Shown here piece after piece: positions 50,297-57,329 of a stretch of DNA of 64,000 nt. Every line of letters starts with the position of its first letter. The stretch's first letter is position 1. Position numbers and translations under genes: made by a program. The notes under the pieces are model-generated. The model was not told where the DNA came from. It worked only from the letters and a program-made list of their open reading frames with translations, and searched no databases. Source of the stretch: JAWKSY01 sp041402125 (lineage in GTDB: Bacteria > Planctomycetota > GCA-002687715 > DRQF01); assembly GCA_041402125.1 (NCBI GenBank), contig JAWKSY010000004.1:186001-250000 (forward strand), given 5' to 3'.

Positions 50297-52561
50297 ATGA
50301 ACGATCTCTCGCCACCCGGACGGCCGCCGCGACGCGGTCGGCGCCGGGGCCGCGGGCCGCTCTGGGCCCTGCTGGCCCTGCTCCTCGCGCTGCTCGCGTC
50401 CTGGATCCTGGGACGCCGCGCGGCGGACGAGGCCGCGGGCGGACCGGAGGAGCTCCGGCTGCAGCTCGTCTCCTTCGACGACGCCGCTCCGGCCCGGCGA
50501 CTCGATCTCGAGCCCCCGCCCTCCGGCGCCCCCGCCGGCGCCGCCGCGACCTTCGTCGCGGTGCGGGACGGATCGGAGAGACGCCGCGGTCGCCCCGAGC
50601 GGGGCCCGGCCTCGGCGAGCGGGCTCGTCCGCGACGCGAGCGGCGCCGCCGTCGCCGGCGCGGAGATCCGGGCGATCCGCGCGCTGGACGACTCGAGCTG
50701 GCCCGGCGATCGCGCGAATCCCCACCTCGAGGCCGCCCGCACCGACGCCGACGGCCGCTTCAGCTTCTCCTTCGAATCCGCCGGCGAGGAGCTCCGGCTC
50801 GTGCTGCGCGACGCGACCGGCGTCTTCCACGCCGCGCCGCCGATGCGCATCGCTCCCTGGGCGCACACCGATCTCGCCCCCTGGACTCTCGAGAGCCCCC
50901 GCTCGCATCGACTCCACCTGACGCTCGAAGGCGGCCGGCCCGAGACCTACGCGGCCGAGATCCGTCTCCGCCCCCGCCCCCCCGCGAGCCGCCTCGGCGT
51001 CGCTCCGGTCCGGTTGCGGGGAGCGGACGGCCTCGGACGCTGGGTCGGCCCCCACCTCCGCGTCACGCCCCGCGACGGCGGTGAGATCACGCTGACGGGA
51101 TTCGCGGGGGACGTCTGGGAGCTCGTGGCGGTCGCGCGCGAGCACGCGCCGCGACGCCTCGAGATCCCGTCCGCCCCGGCGACGGGACCGCTCGCCCTAC
51201 ACCTGCCGCTCTCGGACCTCGGCGACCTCGAGATCGCGGGCGGCGGCGGGGACCCCCTCGCGATCCTCCTGGAGGACGCGGACGGCGCGACGTGGCTCCT
51301 CGAGCCGGACCCGGCCGGATTCACCTCGATGCCGCGCGCCTTCCTCGCCTCGCCCTCGCTCCGCGTCCTGCGTCCCGGGGCGCTCCCCTACCGGCCTCCG
51401 CCCGCGGAGACGCGGAGCGGACGGCTCGATCTGCCGCCGATGGGCCGCGTCCAGGGCCCGCGCGACGCCCGCGCGGACGGCCTCCTCCTCGACTTCCGCC
51501 GCGTCGGCGCGGAGGAGGTCGCGCGCGAGGTCGACACCGCGCTCGGCTTCGTGCCGGGGCCGGCCGGTCTCCTCGATCGACGCCTCGAGCCGGGCACGTG
51601 GCGCCCGCGCTTCGAGGACGCCGAGGGTGGGGTTCGCGAGGGCGACCCCTTCGTCCTCCGCGGGGGCGAGATCCACCGCGTGGAGGACGTTCCGGCCGAT
51701 CTCTCGCCGCGACGACTCGTCCTGGAGTTCGTGACCGAGGAGGACGACCTGCCGCTCGGCGACGTGATCGTCTCGCTGGCCGCGCCCGGTGACGACGTGG
51801 AGGCCCCGCCCGCGGCGCCCGCGCGGGTCCTGGCGCGAGCCGACGCCGACGGTCGGGTGACGCTCGAAGGGCTCGGTCCGGGATCGGCCCTCTTCGCGGC
51901 GCACGCGGCCGGTCGCCGTCCGCGGACGGTCGAGGTCGAGATCCCCGAGGTCGAGGACGCGGAGCTCGTGCGCCGCGTCCCTCTGGCGGCGGCGCGGGCG
52001 GAGCTCCTCGTCCACGCGCGCGACGGAACGGGAGCGGCGCTCCCCGGCGTCTCCGCCCTCCTGGTCGATCCCTTCGGGAATCTCGCCCGCGCCCGCGCCG
52101 ATGCGAACGGCGATCTCCTCTTCCTCGAGTCCGGGCCGGGACCGGTCGCGCTCTTCCTCGCCGAGGGCGCCGGCTCCCTCCCCCTCGACGACTGGCGCTG
52201 GCTCGCGACGGAATCGGGCGCGGGGGTCTTCGGCCTCGAGAGCGGCCGCCGGCTCGAACGGGACTGGATCCTGCCGCGACCGCGCTCCCGGGTCTTCCGG
52301 ATCCGATTCCGGGCGCGGCCCCTGCCCCCGGTCTCCGCCTCGATCTCCCTCGGTCCCCGGGACGGCGCCCTGGGTCCCGGACTCTGGCCCTCCTACGATC
52401 TCGGAGCCCAGACGGCGGGACGGCTCGAGGTCGGCCCGCTCTTCCCGGGCGCCTACCGCGCCGTCGCCCGCTGGGGCGACCGCCTCGCGGCCGTCGAGTT
52501 CGATCTCTCGAATGAGGACGGCGCGGAATGCGTTCTCGACTTCGAGTTCCCCGACCCCTGA
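50297..52561 (+). CDS. Large exported protein with Ig-like/carboxypeptidase-regulatory repeats
   Basis: A 754-residue protein. A basic N-terminus (RRGRRRGRG) and one membrane helix (LWALLALLLALLASWIL) anchor a long beta-rich extracytoplasmic part. Recognisable repeats start with GLVRDASGAAVAGAEIRAIR (about residue 110), followed by TDADGRFSFSFESAGEEL, and recur at about 560 (HARDGTGAALPGVSALLVDP). The last 100 residues have VSASISLGPRDG and GPLFPGAYRAVARWGDR strands. It resembles the protein at 39625 in type but not in sequence. It is translated from a probably leaderless mRNA. Function unknown; surface or periplasmic scaffolding is likely. Confidence 0.72.
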   Translation: MNDLSPPGRPPRRGRRRGRGPLWALLALLLALLASWILGRRAADEAAGGPEELRLQLVSFDDAAPARRLDLEPPPSGAPAGAAATFVAVRDGSERRRGRPERGPASASGLVRDASGAAVAGAEIRAIRALDDSSWPGDRANPHLEAARTDADGRFSFSFESAGEELRLVLRDATGVFHAAPPMRIAPWAHTDLAPWTLESPRSHRLHLTLEGGRPETYAAEIRLRPRPPASRLGVAPVRLRGADGLGRWVGPHLRVTPRDGGEITLTGFAGDVWELVAVAREHAPRRLEIPSAPATGPLALHLPLSDLGDLEIAGGGGDPLAILLEDADGATWLLEPDPAGFTSMPRAFLASPSLRVLRPGALPYRPPPAETRSGRLDLPPMGRVQGPRDARADGLLLDFRRVGAEEVAREVDTALGFVPGPAGLLDRRLEPGTWRPRFEDAEGGVREGDPFVLRGGEIHRVEDVPADLSPRRLVLEFVTEEDDLPLGDVIVSLAAPGDDVEAPPAAPARVLARADADGRVTLEGLGPGSALFAAHAAGRRPRTVEVEIPEVEDAELVRRVPLAAARAELLVHARDGTGAALPGVSALLVDPFGNLARARADANGDLLFLESGPGPVALFLAEGAGSLPLDDWRWLATESGAGVFGLESGRRLERDWILPRPRSRVFRIRFRARPLPPVSASISLGPRDGALGPGLWPSYDLGAQTAGRLEVGPLFPGAYRAVARWGDRLAAVEFDLSNEDGAECVLDFEFPDP

Positions 52562-52576
52562 TATCCGGAGCCCGTG

Positions 52577-54349
52577 ATGGCCCGTCTCGCCCTCCTCGTC
52601 CTCGCCGCCCTGCCCGGCCTCGTCGGCGCGCAGACCTACGAAGCGTCGAGCTCCCAGCGCGACGAGCTGGCGCCGGCGCGCGCCTTCGACGGCGACGCGA
52701 AGACCCGCTGGAGCGCCCGCTTCGACGAGCGCACGGGCTGGATCCAGGTCCGCTTCGACGAGGCGGTCACGTATGACCGGGTCGAACTCGTCAGCGGGAT
52801 CGCGGACCTGAAGGGCGCCCCGAAGTCCTTCCGGGTCCTCGCCGGCGAGCCCGACGCCCTGAAGGAGCTCGCCAAGGTCGCCGGGAACGCGGCCGACCCG
52901 GCGAACGCGCGCTTCCCCCGCACGAAGGCACGGTGCTGGCGCATCGCGATCGAGGAGCTCGTCAACGATCGCTGGTCGCCGACCCTGACGGAGGTCCGCT
53001 TCTCCCTGGGCGAGGCGACGCCGGAACCGACGCCGACCGGAGCGCCGAAGGTGACGACCTCACCCGCCGCCGCGGCCGCGCGCGGCGGAGAGGCCGCGCT
53101 CGACGGCGACCCGGCGACCTGGTTCGAGGCGAAGAGCGGCAAGACCGCGTGGATCGAGCTCACCTGGGAGGAGCCGCAGGCCTTCGACGCGCTCGAGCTC
53201 GACCTGCGGGCCCGCGGCGGCTTCGGCGTCCCCCGGGACTTCCGCCTCCGGGCCAAGGTGGGCTCGCGCTGGACGACGGTCCTCGAGGCCGAGAACGTCC
53301 ACCGGAACCGACCGCGCCTCCGCTTCGAGGAGCGGCGCGCGAAGAGCTGGCGCCTCGAGATCACCGCGGTCGTGGACGAGAAGGCCGCGCCCCGCGTCGG
53401 CGAACTCCGGCTCCTCTCGCTCGGCAAGGAGGACTTCGCTCCGCTGCCCGCGGCCGCTCTCGACGAGCGCGCCGTCAACGCGGCGATCGATCGCGGCGCG
53501 AAGTGGCTCGAGGGCCGACGCGGCGAGGACGGCACCTGGAAGACCTCGCACACCGAGGAGTTCCCGATGGGCGTGATGTCGCTGGTCGGCATGGCGCTCA
53601 AGAAGTCCGGCCGCGACCGCGAGGACCCGCTGCTCGTCGACCTCGTCGCGCGCCTCGAGAAGATGCCGCTGCAGAAGACCTACTCGGTCGCGCTCTACGC
53701 GATGTTCCTCCGGGCGATCAGCCCGAAGCGGAATACCGAGCGCGTCAAGGCCTGCGCCGACTGGCTGGCGAAGGCCCAGGCGCCCGACGGACTCTGGGGC
53801 TACCCTGACGGTCGCGCGGACCTCTCGAACGCCCAGTACGCGCTGCTCGGCCTGAAGGCGGCGCGCGAGTGCGGCTGCGACGTCCCGGACAAGGTCTTCG
53901 AGCGCAGCCTCGACTGGCTCATCGACGGCGCGCAGAAGGACGGCGGCTTCAACTACGTCCCCACCGGCAAGAGCGCGCGCGACCCGGCCACGGGCAGCAT
54001 GACGGCCGCCGCGCTCGCCTGCATCGACATCTGCCTGAAGGCCCTGCCGAAGGACCGCGCGCGGCACGCCAAGGCCGCCCCGATCGTGGAGGCGGCCTTC
54101 AAGTGGCTCGACGAACGCTTCGTGGTCGAGATGAACCCGCAGTCCCCGATGAGCCACTTCTACTGGCTCTACGGCGTCGAGCGCGTCGGCGACTTCTGGG
54201 ATCGCCGCGAGATCGGCGGCCGGCGCTGGTATCCGGAGGGCGCGGTCTACCTGCTCGACTGGCAGCGCCGCGACGGCTCCTGGCCGGGCGACGTCGTCGA
54301 CACCTGCTTCGCGCTGCTCTTCCTCAACCGCGCGAGCCTCACCGACTGA
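52577..54349 (+). CDS. Exported protein: two F5/8C (discoidin) domains plus prenyltransferase/terpene-cyclase-like barrel
   Basis: A protein of about 590 residues with a signal peptide (ARLALLVLAALPGLVGAQTY). Two F5/8-type C domains follow: AFDGDAKTRWSARFDERTGW, IQVRFDEAVTYDRVELVSGI (about 20-145), then ALDGDPATWFEAKSGKTAWI and LEITAVVDEKAAPRVGELRL (about 160-285). The rest (about 300-590) is an alpha/alpha barrel with prenyltransferase/squalene-cyclase-type repeats such as GAKWLEGRRGEDGTWKTS, ADWLAKAQAPDGLWGYPDG, LDWLIDGAQKDGGFNYVP and LDWQRRDGSWPGDVVDTC. GTG 52574 is an alternative start, but the spacing from GGAG favours ATG 52577. It probably binds carbohydrate or surfaces; an enzyme role is unproven. 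Confidence 0.8.
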   Translation: MARLALLVLAALPGLVGAQTYEASSSQRDELAPARAFDGDAKTRWSARFDERTGWIQVRFDEAVTYDRVELVSGIADLKGAPKSFRVLAGEPDALKELAKVAGNAADPANARFPRTKARCWRIAIEELVNDRWSPTLTEVRFSLGEATPEPTPTGAPKVTTSPAAAAARGGEAALDGDPATWFEAKSGKTAWIELTWEEPQAFDALELDLRARGGFGVPRDFRLRAKVGSRWTTVLEAENVHRNRPRLRFEERRAKSWRLEITAVVDEKAAPRVGELRLLSLGKEDFAPLPAAALDERAVNAAIDRGAKWLEGRRGEDGTWKTSHTEEFPMGVMSLVGMALKKSGRDREDPLLVDLVARLEKMPLQKTYSVALYAMFLRAISPKRNTERVKACADWLAKAQAPDGLWGYPDGRADLSNAQYALLGLKAARECGCDVPDKVFERSLDWLIDGAQKDGGFNYVPTGKSARDPATGSMTAAALACIDICLKALPKDRARHAKAAPIVEAAFKWLDERFVVEMNPQSPMSHFYWLYGVERVGDFWDRREIGGRRWYPEGAVYLLDWQRRDGSWPGDVVDTCFALLFLNRASLTD

Positions 54350-54356
54350 GGCGAGA

Positions 54357-54437
54357 GTGAATAAAAGGGGTCTGACCCCCTTTATTCATTTTCGGGGCGA
54401 AAGTGAATAAAGGGGGTCTGACCCCTTTTATTCACTT
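54357..54437. repeat. 80-nt palindromic REP-like element formed by two inverted copies
   Basis: Copy 1 (54358-54390) and copy 2 (54404-54436) are inverted, nearly identical 33-mers of the form GTGAATAAAxGGGGTC ... CCCxTTTATTCAC. Each is itself a hairpin around GGGGTC-TGA-CCCC. The spacer TTTCG-GGG-CGAAA is also symmetrical, so the whole element is one long palindrome centred at about 54397. It lies between convergent genes. The stop codon of the minus-strand gene (54432-54434) lies inside it, so it can act as terminator for both. Such GGGTC.GACCC elements are typical of repeats moved by RAYT (TnpA_REP) enzymes, but no such gene is in the window. Confidence 0.85.
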
Positions 54438-55631
54438 CGAGCCGTCCTTCTCCTCGGGGGTGGTTCCGACGGGCTCCTCCGCGCCATCCACCGGCTTCTC
54501 GGCCGGCGCCTTCGCGGCGGGGGCGGCGTCCTTGCCCTCCCAGGGCGCGGGCGCGCGGCGGGCGAGGCAGGCCTCGAGCGCCTTGCGGACCTTCGGGGAG
54601 AGCTTGGCGCGACGCTCGTCGGCCTTCTTGTTGAAGGCGAGGGTCTCCTCGATGAAGGGCGAGAGCGGGTCGGCGCGGCGCGGGATCGAGAGCACCCACT
54701 CCTTCCAGTCCGCCTCCATCGTCTCCCAGTCCGGCTTCTTGCCGAAGACGCGCGGCACCGTCTTCTCGACCGAGTGCTGGTCGATGAAGATCTTCACGAA
54801 CTTCGACACGTAGTCCTTGCCCTTGTAGTCCGGATGCTCCATGAGGAAGTGCGTGAAGGCCCAGCCCTGGGCGTAGTTCGCGCCGGGGTTGGCGTAGTAC
54901 TCCGCCTGCACGTACTGCACGAAGGTGCCGAAGGGGACGTAGCGGTCGCGCGCGACGAGTTCCTGCACGGTCTCGAGGCGCACGTCGTTCGGAGCGCCGA
55001 GCACGAGCTTCTTGTCGTCGCCGACCCAGCACGAATAGAAGTACTCCGAGATGCCCTCGTCGCACCAGGCGGGGAAGTCGACGATCGAGCTGCAGCACCA
55101 GTGGAAGTACTGGTGCCAGGCCTCGTGACTCATCACGCCGAGCAGATCCATCTCGTTGCGGTCCATCCAGCGCTGGAGGTCCTTCGCGGCGCCCTGCCCC
55201 GTCTCGGCCTTCTTGCTCCGGACGATGCCGCCGAGGACCCCCGTGTCGTAGCCGACCATCTCGCGATCGCTGGGCGAGAAGTAGGCCGCGGCCCCGTAGG
55301 CCTGACCGTAGGCGAGGAACTGCCGCTCGTCCTGCAGGAGCTTGAGCACCATCTTGTCGGAGGGCGTCCGCGTCGGCCTCAGGAACTCCTTGAAGCCGTC
55401 GGTGTACATCGCGTTGAGATGGGTCGCGACGATCTCGAGGGTCTCGTCGTCGCAGTTGCTCTGGATCTCGTAGCGCCCGACGGTCTTCTTCGTGAAGCCG
55501 TCCGGGATGTGCTTCGGGTTCTTCCAGGGGCCGCGCTTGATGTCCTTCCAGACCGGCTCGTCCTGGGCCCGAAGGCCGATGCCTCCGAGAGCGATGAGGA
55601 CCATGAGTCCCGTCGCGATGATCCTCGACAT
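54432..55631 (-). CDS. Exported HExxH metalloprotease-like protein (DUF1570 type)
   Basis: A 399-residue protein with a cleavable signal (MVLIALGGIGLRAQ). The gluzincin-like motif is VMSHEAWHQYFHWC (H169, E170, H173), and the third ligand glutamate lies 20 residues on in PAWCDEGISEYFYS. This is the layout of the DUF1570 group common in Planctomycetota. GANYAQGWAFTHFLMEHPDY follows, as in peptidase MA-like proteins. A Pro/Ala/Lys/Glu-rich tail ends inside the palindromic element. ATG 55631 is supported by AGGAGGAAGG upstream. It could act on envelope or secreted proteins. Confidence 0.8.
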   Translation of the reverse strand: MSRIIATGLMVLIALGGIGLRAQDEPVWKDIKRGPWKNPKHIPDGFTKKTVGRYEIQSNCDDETLEIVATHLNAMYTDGFKEFLRPTRTPSDKMVLKLLQDERQFLAYGQAYGAAAYFSPSDREMVGYDTGVLGGIVRSKKAETGQGAAKDLQRWMDRNEMDLLGVMSHEAWHQYFHWCCSSIVDFPAWCDEGISEYFYSCWVGDDKKLVLGAPNDVRLETVQELVARDRYVPFGTFVQYVQAEYYANPGANYAQGWAFTHFLMEHPDYKGKDYVSKFVKIFIDQHSVEKTVPRVFGKKPDWETMEADWKEWVLSIPRRADPLSPFIEETLAFNKKADERRAKLSPKVRKALEACLARRAPAPWEGKDAAPAAKAPAEKPVDGAEEPVGTTPEEKDGSK

Positions 55632-55958
55632 CGTCCTTCCTCCTCTTTCCGTCATGCGCCGGCTCCGATTGTCCGCCGCTCCACGAGACGGGTCAACGCG
55701 GCAGCGCCGCGGGAATCCCGCTGGCCCCCGATCGGGGCCCGAACCACGACATGTTGTGTCCGATGTGAATACAACAACGATCCCTTGTATTTCGCTTGGC
55801 GCCTGTCCCTGCGCCGCCCTAAAATCCGCCCCATCCTCGGGGGAGGAAAAGCGGTTGGAACCACGACGGCCGATCCGGGACGAAACTCCCCTCACCGAGC
55901 TCGATCCGAGCCCGACACCGCTCCCGGCCGCGGCTGCTTCGTCAAGTCCGGAAACGCC
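55632..55958. other. Divergent control region of the HExxH gene and the YhaO/YhaN-like pair
   Basis: About 327 bp. It is less GC-rich around 55750-55830. It holds a promoter-like site for the plus-strand genes (55796-55825) and an inverted repeat TGTTGT ... ACAACA (55753-55776) that could be an operator. The rest has no recognisable feature. Confidence 0.5.
55796..55825 (+). promoter_or_regulatory. Predicted promoter of the YhaO/YhaN-like operon
   Basis: TTGGCG (55796-55801), an 18-bp spacer and TAAAAT (55820-55825). It would give a leader of about 125 nt before ATG 55959. A TGTTGT/ACAACA inverted repeat lies about 20 bp upstream. Confidence 0.55.
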
Positions 55959-57329
55959 ATGACGATGCGATTCCTTCACCTGTCCGACGCCTATCTCGGC
56001 GCTCGGTGCCAAGAACTCGGCGAAAGAGCGCGCGAGCGCAGCGACGATCTCCGCGCCGCGTTCCGTTCGGCGATCGAACTCGCGCTCGATCCGAAGCGCG
56101 CGATCGACGGCGTCTTCATCACCGGGAACCTCTTCGACTCGCACCGCCCCGACGAGGAGCTGTGGAACTTCGCGAAGGGGCTCATCTCGCGCCTCCTCGC
56201 GAAGGACGTGCGGGTGGTGATCGTTCCCGGTCATCACGACTCCTACGCCTACAAGCACGCCGTCTGGCGGACGGAGCGACTCCCCGGAGTCGACCTGCTC
56301 CTCGACGTCGCGCCGGGCGCGCCGGTCGTGCACGAGGTCCACGGACGTCGGCTCTTCCTCTACGGAGTGGCCCACGTCCCCGGTCAGACGCCCACACCCT
56401 TCCCGGGTTTTCGAAAAGTCGAGGAAAAGGGCGTTCACGTCGCCCTCCTCCACGGCCTCGATCTCTCGGCCGAGGGAAGCGAGGACCAGCTCCGCTTCGA
56501 TCCCGCCACCGTGGCGCCCGGCTTCGACTACGTCGCGCTGGGCGGCCGGCGCCGCTACGCCGAGAATCGCGTCGACGAAACGGTCCTCGTCTACCCCGGC
56601 TCGCTGGAGGGCCGCGGTCTCGAACGCGACGACGCCGGGGAGAAGGGGCCCGTCATCGTCGAGATCGACGAGGGCGGCGTGCACATCGAGCGCGTCATCA
56701 CGAACCGCAAGCAGGTGGAGCTCGTCGGGCTCGACCTCGCGGCCGAGCGCATCGCGGACGCCGACGCCCTCCGCGACGCCGTCGGCACGCTGGCCGGCCG
56801 CGACAAGATCGTCGAGGTGACGATCACGGGCAACGCGGAGTTCCTGGCCGACCTCGAGGACATCCGCGAGGAGCTCGCCCCGCGGTTCTTCCACCTCGAG
56901 CTGCGCGACGAGTCGCGCATCGTCGACAGCGCCCTGCTCCGCAAGATCGAGAGCGAGAACACCATCCGCGGCTACTTCGTTCGCAAGATGAACGAGCGGA
57001 TCGCCAAGCTCCGCAAGCGGATCTCGCAGCACGGCGAGACCCCCGAGCTGCTGCGCAAGCTCGTCGTGCACGAGCGGGCGATGAAGCTCGGCGTCGAGCA
57101 GTTCATCGAGGAGGAGGCCCCGGCCGATTCCATCTACTCGCTCATCCCCGACGACGGCGAGCGCGTCGGAGCCGACGAGCTCCGGCGTCGCGTCGGCGTC
57201 GGCCGGCTCGAGGAGCGCGTGAAGGCCATGCTCCAGCACCGCCGCGAGGGCGGGGAGGCCGAGGCCTCGACCAACGGGAACGGCTCGAGCGGTCTGAAGC
57301 AGGCCGAGAGCGAGGAGGGACGGTCGTGA
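55959..57329 (+). CDS. YhaO/SbcD/Mre11-like protein with most metal-binding residues substituted
   Basis: A 456-residue protein with the calcineurin-like fold order of SbcD/YhaO. Comparison with the family motifs shows losses. Motif I (D-x-H) reads LSDAYLGA, so D10 is kept but His is Tyr12. Motif II (GD...D) reads FITGNLFDS, with Asp to Asn57. Motif III (GNHD) reads VPGHHDSY, with Asn to His92. HG at LLHGL (H165) is kept. Motif V (GHxH) reads YVALGGRRRY, so both histidines are lost. YPGSLEGRGLER, the usual next element, is intact. A helical, charged C-terminal region (about 330-456) follows. It is probably a non-catalytic partner. Its stop overlaps the ATPase GTG. Confidence 0.8.
   Translation: MTMRFLHLSDAYLGARCQELGERARERSDDLRAAFRSAIELALDPKRAIDGVFITGNLFDSHRPDEELWNFAKGLISRLLAKDVRVVIVPGHHDSYAYKHAVWRTERLPGVDLLLDVAPGAPVVHEVHGRRLFLYGVAHVPGQTPTPFPGFRKVEEKGVHVALLHGLDLSAEGSEDQLRFDPATVAPGFDYVALGGRRRYAENRVDETVLVYPGSLEGRGLERDDAGEKGPVIVEIDEGGVHIERVITNRKQVELVGLDLAAERIADADALRDAVGTLAGRDKIVEVTITGNAEFLADLEDIREELAPRFFHLELRDESRIVDSALLRKIESENTIRGYFVRKMNERIAKLRKRISQHGETPELLRKLVVHERAMKLGVEQFIEEEAPADSIYSLIPDDGERVGADELRRRVGVGRLEERVKAMLQHRREGGEAEASTNGNGSSGLKQAESEEGRS

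Noticed and set aside
54357..54437. Insertion sequence remnant
   Set aside because: The element is a symmetrical palindrome with no transposase fragment or target duplication; a REP-like repeat or terminator explains it.
54432..57239. One 935-codon minus-strand frame running through the YhaO-like gene
   Set aside because: Only the last 399 codons (from 55631) are a real protein with a signal peptide and HExxH; the upstream part is the shadow of the divergent gene.
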